Assembly (NCBI GenBank): GCA_030603685.1
Contig: JAUVXG010000012.1
Coordinates: 1-47,988, forward strand
Direction of reading: 5' to 3'
DNA length: 47,988 nucleotides
Source of the DNA: Pleomorphomonas sp.
GTDB taxonomy: Bacteria; Pseudomonadota; Alphaproteobacteria; Rhizobiales; Pleomorphomonadaceae
Within the stretch, counting starts at the first letter, position 1, and each line of letters opens with the position of its first letter. Below are positions 9,992 through 17,369 of this stretch, one piece after another. The position numbers and the translations under genes were made by a program. The notes beneath the pieces were generated by a model. The model was not told the DNA's origin. It searched no databases and worked only from the letters and a program-made list of their open reading frames with translations.

Positions 9992-10043
9992 CCCTACCCT
10001 GCAAACGATCATTTCTGGTAGGGTCATGAGGAAAACTCATGAC
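9992..10043. promoter_or_regulatory. Two inverted repeats between ALDH7 and the LysR gene, probable operator
   Basis: A perfect 8-base inverted repeat, GTCATGAG (10023-10030) and CTCATGAC (10036-10043) separated by GAAAA, ends 11 bases before the LysR start codon. Its core TGAG-N5-CTCA fits the T-N11-A pattern of LysR-type sites. A second repeat, CCCTACC (9992-9998) and GGTAGGG (10017-10023), abuts it. The arrangement suggests autorepression of the regulator and activation of the divergent operon; binding itself is inferred. Confidence 0.6.
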
Positions 10044-10054
10044 TGGACGCACAA

Positions 10055-10969
10055 ATGGCCCGCGATCTTCTGCCGTCGATCGGCGCACTGGTTGCCTTCG
10101 AGAGCGCCGCGCGTCATCTCAGTTTCTCGCGTGCCGCCGCCGAGTTGCATTTGACGCAAGGCGCCATCAGCCGGCAGGTACGCGAACTGGAAACGCGGCT
10201 CGGGCTGCCGCTGTTCGAGCGCATCAGCCAGCGCGTTTTCCTGACCGACGCCGGTGAGGCCTACCGACAGGAAGTGACGCGTATTCTTTCCAACCTCTCC
10301 GCCGCCACCGAACGCACCATGGCCAGCGCCGGCGGCGCCGAGGTGCTCAATCTCGCCGTGCTGCCCACCTTCGCCGCCCGCTGGCTGGTGCCCCGGCTGC
10401 CGAGGTTCCTCGCGGATCATCCGCAGGCAACCGTCAACTTCGCGGTGCGCAACGAGCCCTTTTCCTTTGCCGACGCGCCACTCGATGCCGCGATCCATTT
10501 CGGCGAACCCACGTGGCCCGGAGCAGTGTGCGAGTTTCTGTGCACGGAAGAAGTCTATCCGGTCGCCTCCCCGGCGATCCGCGATCGTTTCGGCCTCGGC
10601 GATGCCGCCGCCATTGCTCAAGCGCCGCTTCTTCACCAGTCGAGCCGGCCGACCGCCTGGTCCGACTGGTTCGCCGCGGGCGGCTTGCCGACTGCCGGTT
10701 CGTATCGGGGATCTCGCTTCGACCAGTTCTCGATGATCGCCGAGGCCGCCGTCGCCGACATGGGCGTGGCATTGATGCCCCGGTTCATGATCGAGGCGGA
10801 GCTTGCATCCGGCCGGCTTGTGTTGCTCACGGAACGGCCGCTGGGAGCCGGCAAGGCCTACTGGTTCGTCTATCCGGAAGCCAGGGTCCGCTCGCGGCTC
10901 GTCAGGGCGTTCGGCGAATGGCTGAAAGCCGAGACGGCCACGCCGGCGGCGCCGTTCGCAGCCGCCTGA
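10055..10969 (+). CDS. LysR family transcriptional regulator (GcvA-like)
   Basis: DNA-binding regulator of 304 residues. Residues 1-65 form the LysR winged helix-turn-helix (LVAFESAARHLSFSRAAAEL, then HLTQGAISRQVRELETRLG, then LFER); the rest is a periplasmic-binding-protein-like effector domain. Motifs such as LAVLPTFAARWLVPRLPRF and the AIHFGEPTWPG segment are typical of the GcvA/AmpR branch. It is transcribed away from the ALDH7/DapB-like/TPP operon and shares its intergenic region, which holds a T-N11-A palindrome, so it is very probably the local regulator. The effector is likely a pathway substrate or intermediate. The start is an ATG 11 bases after the palindrome. Confidence 0.93.
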   Translation: MARDLLPSIGALVAFESAARHLSFSRAAAELHLTQGAISRQVRELETRLGLPLFERISQRVFLTDAGEAYRQEVTRILSNLSAATERTMASAGGAEVLNLAVLPTFAARWLVPRLPRFLADHPQATVNFAVRNEPFSFADAPLDAAIHFGEPTWPGAVCEFLCTEEVYPVASPAIRDRFGLGDAAAIAQAPLLHQSSRPTAWSDWFAAGGLPTAGSYRGSRFDQFSMIAEAAVADMGVALMPRFMIEAELASGRLVLLTERPLGAGKAYWFVYPEARVRSRLVRAFGEWLKAETATPAAPFAAA

Positions 10970-11153
10970 GTCCGCCCGCCAGCGCCTTCCGACAGCATCG
11001 CAGCCGGCCATCCGCAACCGCCAAGCTGCCGCCGGACGGAACCTTTCTCGCTCCGGTACACTTATTAGGCCAGGGTCCTCTCCGTCCGCAGCCGACGGCC
11101 CGGGACCTGTCATTGAGACGGACACTCCGCCACTCATGCGACAGGAGAACATC

Positions 11154-12044
11154 ATGGCCTCAACCCTTCTTGCTTCCGACAGCGCGCCAGCCGTCGAGTC
11201 GTCTTCTTCATCGACCAGTTGGGGAGCAATCATCGCCGGCGCCGTCTCAGCCGCCGCCCTCACCTTCGTGCTGATGTTGCTTGGTTCGGGGCTCGGTCTG
11301 GCGATGGTCTCGCCATGGACGAACCAGGGCGCAGGCATCACGACGTTTGCCGTCTCAGCCGCCATCTGGATGATCGTGGTGCAGTGGCTTTCGGCCGCTC
11401 TCGGAGGGTACATGACCGGACGGCTGCGGGTGAAATGGGTTGGCCTCCATACCGACGAGACATTCTTTCGCGACACGGCGCACGGGCTGCTGGCCTGGGC
11501 TCTGGCGACGCTGCTCGTCGTCTTCCTGGCGGGTTCGAGCTTGACGTCGGCCGTCGGAACGGGTGTGCGTACGGCCTCGAACATCGCCTCCGGAGCCGCC
11601 ATGGGTGCGTCGGCCGGGACCATGACGAGCGCCGATGACGACATCGGCGGCACGGCGACTTCCTACTTCGTCGACAGCCTGTTCCGACCCAACGATCCCT
11701 CTCGCCTTGCCGCTCCCGGAGCGGAAGGCGACGCAGCGGCGGCAGCCCAGGCCTCGCGTATCCTGATCGCAAGCGCGGCCGCAGGCGAGATGTCGCCCGC
11801 CGACCGGACCTATCTTGGCCAACTCGTGGCCGCCCGTACCGGCCTTTCCGAGACGGACGCGAATGCTCGCGTCGACACGGTGATCGCTCAGGTCGACCAA
11901 GCCACGGCCAGGGCCCAGGAGGCAGCCGACACGGCCCGCAAGGCAGGGATTGCCTTCGCCTTGATGGCCGCACTTTCGTTGGTGATCGGCGCGTTCATCG
12001 CCAGCGTGAGTGCTGCGTTGGGCGGGCGGCTTCGCGACGAGTGA
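11154..12044 (+). CDS. Integral membrane protein of unknown function
   Basis: Uncharacterised membrane protein of 296 residues, rich in Gly, Ala and Ser. Predicted helices lie at about 25-52 (SWGAIIAGAVSAAALTFVLM), 65-90, 110-135 and 262-288. The SWGAIIAG opening and the ALGGYMTGRL segment are shared with rhizobial membrane proteins that databases often label PhnA-like, a name that says nothing reliable about function. The central region (about 165-255) is hydrophilic and Ala-rich and probably forms a helical soluble loop. The ATG at 11154 has GGAG 7 bases upstream; an ATG at 11136 in the same frame is less well placed. It stands alone and is followed by a perfect 30-base inverted repeat. Confidence 0.75.
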   Translation: MASTLLASDSAPAVESSSSSTSWGAIIAGAVSAAALTFVLMLLGSGLGLAMVSPWTNQGAGITTFAVSAAIWMIVVQWLSAALGGYMTGRLRVKWVGLHTDETFFRDTAHGLLAWALATLLVVFLAGSSLTSAVGTGVRTASNIASGAAMGASAGTMTSADDDIGGTATSYFVDSLFRPNDPSRLAAPGAEGDAAAAAQASRILIASAAAGEMSPADRTYLGQLVAARTGLSETDANARVDTVIAQVDQATARAQEAADTARKAGIAFALMAALSLVIGAFIASVSAALGGRLRDE

Positions 12045-12079
12045 GCCAAAGCGGGCCTTTCCGGCCCAGAAGACGTACT

Positions 12080-12109
12080 CTCGACGGCGATCGCTCGATC
12101 GCCGTCGAG
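12080..12109. repeat. Perfect inverted repeat, 14-base arms with 2-base spacer
   Basis: CTCGACGGCGATCG (12080-12093) and its exact complement CGATCGCCGTCGAG (12096-12109) are separated by CT. It lies 35 bases after the membrane protein gene and 53 bases before the glutathione transferase gene. As RNA it would be a very stable hairpin, but the downstream T-run is poor (TCGTGTTCTG), so it may be a terminator, an mRNA-stabilising stem or a protein-binding site. Confidence 0.65.
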
Positions 12110-12162
12110 TCGTGTTCTGACCCAGACCGGCCGACAGCCATGTTTCGAGGGGAGAACCTGCG

Positions 12163-12870
12163 ATGTCCGATTACGAACTCTACTATTGGTCCGTTCCCTT
12201 CAGAGGCCAGTTCGTGCGAGCCGTTCTCGCCCACGCTGGAAAGAGCTGGAGCGAAGCCGGCGACGTGGCGATCTCGGATCTGATGGGCGCCCCGGTGAAG
12301 CAGATGCCGGTTCCGTTCATGGGGCCGCCTTTGCTCGTCGACAAGAGGGCCGGCTTTGCCATCGCCGAAATGCCGGCCATCATCCTTTATCTGGGCGAGA
12401 CGCTGGACTTGCTGCCTAACACGCCCGCGCTGCGTGCCATGACCATGAAGATCGTCAACGACGCCAATGACGTAATCGACGAAATCACACTGGATGGCGG
12501 TCGCGAGATGTGGACGGAAAAGCGATGGCAGGACTTCGTCCCCCGCCTCAAGAAATGGATGACGCTTTGGGAAGAAACCGGCGAGCGTCATGGCCTGAAG
12601 GCCGAATCCGGCTATCTGCTCGGCGGCGAGCAACCGGGTATCGCCGACGTCGTCACCGCGACCTTGTGGTCGACGATGGCCGACCGATTCCCGGTCATCG
12701 GGGCGATCCTCGGCGAGAGCGCGCCCAAGACCGCCGCCTTGACGCGACGGGTGGCCGCACTGCCGCCATTGGCGAAGCTGGCCGCCAACGCCCGGGAAGA
12801 CTATGGCGACGCTTATTGCGGCGGCCGGATCGAAGCTTCGCTCCGCAAGGTTCTGAACGCACAGACCTGA
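12163..12870 (+). CDS. Glutathione S-transferase family protein
   Basis: Cytosolic GST-fold protein of 235 residues. The N-terminal thioredoxin-like domain starts YELYYWSVPFRGQFVRAVLA and includes the cis-proline segment VPFMGPPLLVD followed by the GSH-contacting region FAIAEMPAIILYLGE (Glu-Met in place of the usual Glu/Gln-Ser). The C-terminal helical domain contains GGEQPGIADVVTATLW, the conserved N-capping box. It resembles class Sigma/Alpha-like bacterial GSTs, probably acting in detoxification, with an unknown substrate. The ATG has GGGGAG about 9 bases upstream. It lies next to the HxlR/NTF2/SDR and quinone reductase units but is transcribed on its own. Confidence 0.85.
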   Translation: MSDYELYYWSVPFRGQFVRAVLAHAGKSWSEAGDVAISDLMGAPVKQMPVPFMGPPLLVDKRAGFAIAEMPAIILYLGETLDLLPNTPALRAMTMKIVNDANDVIDEITLDGGREMWTEKRWQDFVPRLKKWMTLWEETGERHGLKAESGYLLGGEQPGIADVVTATLWSTMADRFPVIGAILGESAPKTAALTRRVAALPPLAKLAANAREDYGDAYCGGRIEASLRKVLNAQT

Positions 12871-12947
12871 ACTTGCCTGTTCGCTCGGATCGACTGGGCG
12901 CAGTGCAGATGCCCGCCCGTGTCGATCGTCCGAACACCAAGCCATGT

Positions 12948-13337
12948 CTACGTGTCTTCAGAGCCTCCGGCTTCAGGGCGACCGGCGGCCCATGTGAGCA
13001 ACGCGTCGAGTGCCGGGCACAAGGCTTGCCCCCAGTCCGTCAGCGCATACTCGACCTTGGGTGGAACCTGATGGTGGACGATGCGGCGGACGATGCCGTC
13101 GCCCTCCATCTGGCGGAGCTGCTGGATCAGCATTTTCTGAGAGATTCCCGGAATGGCGCGTTCAAGATCGGAGAAGCGCATGACCCGGCCACCGAACAGG
13201 TGAAACAGGATCACCAGCTTCCACCTGCCCTCCAGCAGTTTCAGAGCCTGTTCGACGCCCTCGGCGGCCGTCTCCCGCGTATAAGCCTGGGGCTTACTTT
13301 CCGGTGAGTACCTAACTTTTTCGTGCGTTCTTGTCAT
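12948..13337 (-). CDS. HxlR family transcriptional regulator
   Basis: DNA-binding protein of 129 residues with the winged-helix HxlR domain: LEGRWKLVILFHLFGG, RFSDLERAIPGISQKMLIQQLRQMEGDGIVRR, VEYALTDWGQALCPALDALLTWA. Members (HxlR, HypR, QorR, YodB) sense aldehydes, quinones or disulfide stress, often through an N-terminal cysteine. This protein lacks a cysteine in the N-terminal arm and has only one in the C-terminal helix, so a YodB-type N-terminal cysteine switch is unlikely. It is divergent from the NTF2-like/SDR pair with 77 bases between start codons, which contain a 7-base inverted repeat; it most likely represses that pair. Confidence 0.92.
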   Translation of the reverse strand: MTRTHEKVRYSPESKPQAYTRETAAEGVEQALKLLEGRWKLVILFHLFGGRVMRFSDLERAIPGISQKMLIQQLRQMEGDGIVRRIVHHQVPPKVEYALTDWGQALCPALDALLTWAAGRPEAGGSEDT

Positions 13338-13339
13338 TT

Positions 13340-13369
13340 CGTAAGGCTAAAGCCATTTTCCGCCTTACG
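13340..13369. promoter_or_regulatory. Inverted repeat between hxlR-like and NTF2-like genes, candidate operator
   Basis: CGTAAGG (13340-13346) and CCTTACG (13363-13369) form a perfect dyad with a 16-base spacer directly before the regulator start codon. A second dyad, TAAGCC-TGG-GGCTTA, lies inside the regulator gene at about 13281-13295. Either could bind HxlR; the function is inferred from position. Confidence 0.45.
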
Positions 13370-13414
13370 CAATCCGCTGGCCAGCTGGAAGCGCCAACCC
13401 GAGGGACAAACATC

Positions 13415-13738
13415 ATGATTAACCTTCCAGCACCTATCTCAGACTACTTCGAGGCCGACAGGACAGATGGCGAGGCCATGGCGAACTGCTTCACCAATAC
13501 AGCGGTCGTCAAGGACGAAGGGCAAACCCATGAGGGGCGCGAGGCAATTCGAGCCTGGCGACGTGAGGCGTCAACGAAATATAACTACGTCAGCGAACCT
13601 CAAACCGTCACCCAGGATGGGGACAGAACCGTCATTACCAGCCGCCTGACCGGCAACTTCCCGGGCAGCCCGGTGGACCTTCGCTTCTTTTTCCGCCTTG
13701 ATGGCAACAAGATCGCCGAACTGGAGATCAAGCCATGA
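13415..13738 (+). CDS. NTF2-like / SnoaL-like domain protein
   Basis: Small single-domain protein of 107 residues with the NTF2-like fold: the N-terminal helix [19 protein letters not shown], the strand-loop [21 protein letters not shown] and a curved C-terminal sheet with [13 protein letters not shown] and [19 protein letters not shown]. Members may be isomerases, dehydratases or ligand-binding proteins; the sequence gives no substrate. Its stop overlaps the start of the SDR gene by ATGA, so the two are translationally coupled and should share a pathway. The ATG at 13415 lies 8 bases after GAGGGAC, and upstream in-frame codons look non-coding. The divergent HxlR gene is the likely regulator. 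Confidence 0.85.
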   Translation: MINLPAPISDYFEADRTDGEAMANCFTNTAVVKDEGQTHEGREAIRAWRREASTKYNYVSEPQTVTQDGDRTVITSRLTGNFPGSPVDLRFFFRLDGNKIAELEIKP

Positions 13739-14517
13739 GCTTCGATCTTCAACTTGCCGGCCGTCGTGCACTCGTGACGGCCGGGACGAAAGGCGTCGGC
13801 GCGGCCGTTGTCTCCACTCTCGTGGCGGCCGGAGTCAAGGTCGTCAGCACGGCGCGATCCATACCGGATGCCTCCTCCGACGGCGTTCACTACGTCGCAG
13901 CCGATATGTCCACCGCCGAAGGCTGTACCGCCGTTGCCGAAGGTGTTCTCGATCACCTCGGCGGCGTCGACATCATCGTCAACGTGTTGGGCGGCTCTTC
14001 GGCGCCTCCCGGTGGCTTCGCCAAGCTGACCGACGACGTTTGGGCAAGAGAGCTCGCCCTCAACCTCATGCCGGCCGTGCGCCTCGACCGTGCGCTCCTG
14101 CCGTCGATGATCGAACAAGCATCCGGCGTCATCGTCCACGTCACGTCGATCCAGCACGAACTTCCGCTTCCGGACTCCACGACGGCTTATGCCGCAGCAA
14201 AGGCTGCCCTCTCGACCTATAGCAAAAGCCTGTCCAAGGAGGTGGCACCCAAGGGCATTCGGGTCGTTCGCGTCTCACCGGGATGGGTCGAAACGGAAGC
14301 CGCCGTGGCGCTGGCCGACCGTCTGGCAGCCGATGCCGGCACCGATCGCGAGGGCGGCAAGCAGCTCATCATGAATGCGCTCGGCGGCATTCCGATCGGA
14401 CGACCGACCAGGCCACGAGAAGTTGCCGACCTCATCGCCTTTCTCATATCGCCGCGTGCCGGCGCCATCACGGGGACCGAGTTCACCATCGACGGCGGCA
14501 CGGTCCCCACTGCCTGA
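13735..14517 (+). CDS. Short-chain dehydrogenase/reductase (SDR) family oxidoreductase
   Basis: Classical SDR of 260 residues, probably NAD(P)-dependent. The cofactor motif TAGTKGVG lies at about 15-22; NVLGG (about 84-88) stands where NNAG is usual; the catalytic Ser is in VTSIQHE and the Tyr-Lys pair in [10 protein letters not shown] (about 156-160). [11 protein letters not shown] and the C-terminal [16 protein letters not shown] are typical. The substrate is unknown; coupling to an NTF2-like protein and control by an HxlR regulator suggest reduction of a carbonyl, quinone or aldehyde. It overlaps the upstream gene by four bases. Confidence 0.93.
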   Translation: MSFDLQLAGRRALVTAGTKGVGAAVVSTLVAAGVKVVSTARSIPDASSDGVHYVAADMSTAEGCTAVAEGVLDHLGGVDIIVNVLGGSSAPPGGFAKLTDDVWARELALNLMPAVRLDRALLPSMIEQASGVIVHVTSIQHELPLPDSTTAYAAAKAALSTYSKSLSKEVAPKGIRVVRVSPGWVETEAAVALADRLAADAGTDREGGKQLIMNALGGIPIGRPTRPREVADLIAFLISPRAGAITGTEFTIDGGTVPTA

Positions 14518-14556
14518 CGCAAACAATGATGGGACGCTAACAACCGCCAAGCCGCG

Positions 14557-15423
14557 CTAACCGCCCTGGCTTGGCTCCACCAGTAGGGAATGCGGCCGCT
14601 TCTCAGGCGCAATGCTTTGGTTTGCGCTATCCGCCGACCCGCCGGTGCGGAGATGCAGCCTGAATCCCGGCGCACCTCGAGCGGCGAGTTCGGGACGCAA
14701 CTTGAGGCTTGGAATGTCGTAGTCTCCGCCGTTCTGGCGCCGGTAGGCAATCGGTTCCGTGGTGCCGAGTGTCCGCATCCTTTCCTTCAGATCGTTGCCC
14801 AGAGCGGCAAATCCTCGCGCGTCGAGCCGATCCACGCGGTAGGCAACGAACGGCGGCAGCACGTCGAAGCCGGGATAGTAGAGAATGCCATGGTTGATCG
14901 GAAACAGCAGGTCATCGATTGGCCCGTTGATCCCTCGTGGCGAATAATGCTCTTCCCAGCCTCCCGTCGTCACGATGAGCATCGCTCTCTTGCCGACGAA
15001 CCGGCCCTCGCCAAAGCGATCGCCCCAATGGCGATCGCTTTGTTCGCCGACGCCATAGGCAAAACCATAGGCGTAGACGCGATCGATCCATCCCTTGAGG
15101 ATAGCCGGCATCGAGTACCACCAGAGCGGAAACTGGAGAATGACGGCGTCGGCCCAGTCGAGCTTGTCCTGCTCGGCTTTCACGTCCTCGGTCAACGCGC
15201 CGGCTGCGAAGCCTTGGCCGGACGCGGCGGCGACTTTCAGGCGCTGCTCGGAGGCAAGCAGAGGAAAATCGGCTCGATCGACCGCGGACTTCCAGTGCAT
15301 CGCGTAGAGGTCCGACACCCGCACCTCGTGGCCTTCGGCCTGGAGTTGGCCGATCGCCACATCGCGCAAGGGTGCGGCGAGCGACTGCGGTTCAGGATGG
15401 GTAAAGACAATAAGAACGTTCAC
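14557..15423 (-). CDS. NAD(P)H dehydrogenase (quinone), flavodoxin-fold, MdaB/KefF-like
   Basis: Flavodoxin-like quinone reductase of 288 residues, probably FAD- or FMN-dependent and cytosolic. It opens with VLIVFTHPEPQSLAAPL, the phosphate-binding turn of the NQO1/MdaB family, followed by DLYAMHW, ADAVILQFPLWWYSMPAILKGWIDRV and the TTGGWEEHYSPRG segment (flavin-contact regions). Two-electron reduction of quinones, avoiding semiquinone radicals, is the family role. The start is a GTG at 15423 with GGAGGG 7 bases before it; the reading frame extends upstream but crosses the regulator's promoter. It is divergent from a LysR gene with 94 bases between, so probably controlled by it. Confidence 0.88.
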   Translation of the reverse strand: MNVLIVFTHPEPQSLAAPLRDVAIGQLQAEGHEVRVSDLYAMHWKSAVDRADFPLLASEQRLKVAAASGQGFAAGALTEDVKAEQDKLDWADAVILQFPLWWYSMPAILKGWIDRVYAYGFAYGVGEQSDRHWGDRFGEGRFVGKRAMLIVTTGGWEEHYSPRGINGPIDDLLFPINHGILYYPGFDVLPPFVAYRVDRLDARGFAALGNDLKERMRTLGTTEPIAYRRQNGGDYDIPSLKLRPELAARGAPGFRLHLRTGGSADSANQSIAPEKRPHSLLVEPSQGG

Positions 15424-15517
15424 GGAAGGACCCTCCGGTCGATGATTTCGACCGGCAAGGTAGGCCCGCCCCGAATATTCCGATACGTCAATGGAATGGA
15501 TATGATATTGCCGAAAT
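15424..15517. promoter_or_regulatory. Shared control region between quinone reductase and LysR genes
   Basis: This 94-base divergent gap contains an AT-rich stretch with the palindrome GAATATTC (about 15474-15481) and further ATAT-rich half-sites close to the LysR start, a composition typical of LysR operators. Overlapping promoters for both genes are expected here; the exact sites cannot be fixed by eye. Confidence 0.45.
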
Positions 15518-16432
15518 ATGGATAGATCGGACATCACATTGGAGCGGATGCGCACGTTCGTGCGCGTCGCCGAACGCGGAAACCTGTCGGCCGTCGCCCG
15601 TGAACTGGGAACCGGTCAATCGACGGTGACCCGGCATTTGCGCGAACTCGAGGAAGCCGTCGGCGCATCTCTGCTCAGCAGGACGACCCGTCGTGTCGCG
15701 CTGACCGAGGAAGGCGGTCGCTATTACGAGCAGTGCATCCATATTCTCCGCCTGGTCGAACAGGCCGCCGATGGTGTTCGCGACACGCACGACGCACTCT
15801 CGGGCACCGTTCGTCTGTCTTGTACGGCGGCGCTTGGCGTCATGCACATCTCGCGGCTCATTTTCGCCTTCCAGAAGAGCCATCCCGGCATCAACGTCGA
15901 TCTCAGTCTGACCGACGAGCGCATAGATCTCGTAAAGGAGGGCGTCGACATTGCCCTCCGTCTGGGGCCACTCGCGGACAGCTCAATGAAGCAGCACCAT
16001 CTGGCGGAGAGCACGCGACTCCTGGTCGCCGCACCCGGCTACCTCGACCTGCATGGCAGGCCCGTCAAACCGGCGGATCTCGCGGCGCATAACGTCATCC
16101 GCATGTCGAACGTAGCCGGCAGCGAGGCTATGACACTCGTCGGGCCTGACGGCGCTCGTCACACGGTCTCGGTCAAAGGCGACCTGAAAGTGGATCACGG
16201 CCTCGCCGCGCGCGAGGCCTTCAGGAGCGGGCGCGGTATCGGGTCGGCACATCGTTGGCTGGTGGACGACCTACTTGCGAACGGCGAACTGGAAGCATTG
16301 CTGCCGGATCATTCTCTCCCCACCACCCCGCTCAACATGCTGATGGTGCCGCAACGCTCCACGGTGGGACGCGTACGCCTGATGATCGACTACCTTGTCG
16401 GAGAGATCAGGCGCTTGCCGGGCATGAGCTAA
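15518..16432 (+). CDS. LysR family transcriptional regulator
   Basis: 304-residue LysR-type regulator. The N-terminal helix-turn-helix (MRTFVRVAERGNLSAVAREL, then GTGQSTVTRHLRELEEAVG, then LLSRTTRRVALTEEG) is followed by the effector domain beginning GTVRLSCTAALGVMHISRL. It resembles the branch that regulates divergent quinone or nitro-reductase genes. It faces away from the MdaB-like quinone reductase and likely controls it in response to a quinone or other electrophile. The ATG at 15518 fits the family N-terminus. Confidence 0.93.
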   Translation: MDRSDITLERMRTFVRVAERGNLSAVARELGTGQSTVTRHLRELEEAVGASLLSRTTRRVALTEEGGRYYEQCIHILRLVEQAADGVRDTHDALSGTVRLSCTAALGVMHISRLIFAFQKSHPGINVDLSLTDERIDLVKEGVDIALRLGPLADSSMKQHHLAESTRLLVAAPGYLDLHGRPVKPADLAAHNVIRMSNVAGSEAMTLVGPDGARHTVSVKGDLKVDHGLAAREAFRSGRGIGSAHRWLVDDLLANGELEALLPDHSLPTTPLNMLMVPQRSTVGRVRLMIDYLVGEIRRLPGMS

Positions 16433-16611
16433 GCGCCTGTGCTGACCCGACATTCCGAGACAGGCCGACCTTGGAGCTAATCGGCGTCACGGACGATCTG
16501 TCCCATTTCAATGGAACCTCCGAGCGAAAGGGCGGTTTTCCAGAAAGCAGCCTGACGACAGGTCGTGCGCATCATCAAGAGTGAGAACAAGAAAGATGGA
16601 ACGGAGATCCC

Positions 16612-17331
16612 ATGGTTCCCGCTTGGCTTCACACAACCGCGCTGTTGTCGCTTGCGGCGGGTTTCGTGATCGCATTTTGGATCGGCGTTGATGAATGGCG
16701 CCGTCCGCAGCGAATGTGGATCATGAATCTGGTCTGGCCCATAACAGCGTTGTTCGGCACCTTCATCACACTCGTCGGCTACCTTCTCTATGGTCGGCAA
16801 CCGGCAAAAAGCGACACCAAGGAGAGCGACGACAGGCCGAAGGAAGAGATACCTTTTCCCGTAATGGTCGCAAAAGGTGCTACCCATTGCGGAAGCGGCT
16901 GCACGATTGGCGATCTTCTTGCCGAGTGGCTGGCGTTCTCGGTTCCAACGGTCGCAGTCTGGTTGGGATGGAACACTCTTTTCGAAGAGAAGATGTTTGC
17001 CGTCTGGATCCTGGACTTCCTGTTCGCTTTCGCCATCGGCGTCGCATTCCAATACTTCACGATCAAGCCCATGCGGCAGTTGAGTGTTCGGCAAGGTCTC
17101 ATACAGGCGGTCAAGGCAGACGCGCTGTCGCTCTCAGCCTGGCAGATCGGCATGTACGCTTTCATGGCCTTCGCACAGTTTCAGATCTTCCGCGGCCTTC
17201 TCGGCGTTCCGCTTGAGGTAGCTACGCCCGAGTTCTGGTTCATGATGCAAATCGCGATGATCTTCGGTTTCATCACCAGTTATCCAGTAAACTGGTGGCT
17301 TATCAGCAAGGGGATCAAGGAACGCATGTGA
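16612..17331 (+). CDS. DUF4396 domain-containing membrane protein
   Basis: Integral membrane protein of 239 residues with about six helices. An N-terminal helix pair (LHTTALLSLAAGFVIAFWIG, then LVWPITALFGTFITLVGYLL) and a short polar linker precede the hallmark segment KGATHCGSGCTIGDLLAEW (about 87-105), followed by four helices ending MIFGFITSYPVNWWLISKG. The His plus two Cys in THCGSGC could bind a metal or form a redox pair, but no function is established for DUF4396. The ATG has GGAGAT 8 bases upstream. The CDF cation exporter gene faces it 38 bases away, a possible but unproven link to metal handling. Confidence 0.85.
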   Translation: MVPAWLHTTALLSLAAGFVIAFWIGVDEWRRPQRMWIMNLVWPITALFGTFITLVGYLLYGRQPAKSDTKESDDRPKEEIPFPVMVAKGATHCGSGCTIGDLLAEWLAFSVPTVAVWLGWNTLFEEKMFAVWILDFLFAFAIGVAFQYFTIKPMRQLSVRQGLIQAVKADALSLSAWQIGMYAFMAFAQFQIFRGLLGVPLEVATPEFWFMMQIAMIFGFITSYPVNWWLISKGIKERM

Positions 17332-17369
17332 GCCGAGGCCGACTGCACGGCGCCATGCACCGTACGTCA

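Noticed and set aside
10037-11653. 538-codon minus-strand frame over the LysR and membrane protein genes
   Set aside because: Antisense shadow without recognisable motifs.
14546-14575. Hairpin GCCAAGCC/GGCTTGGC between SDR and quinone reductase genes
   Set aside because: 14-base loop, no T-run, and it overlaps the 3' end of the quinone reductase coding sequence.
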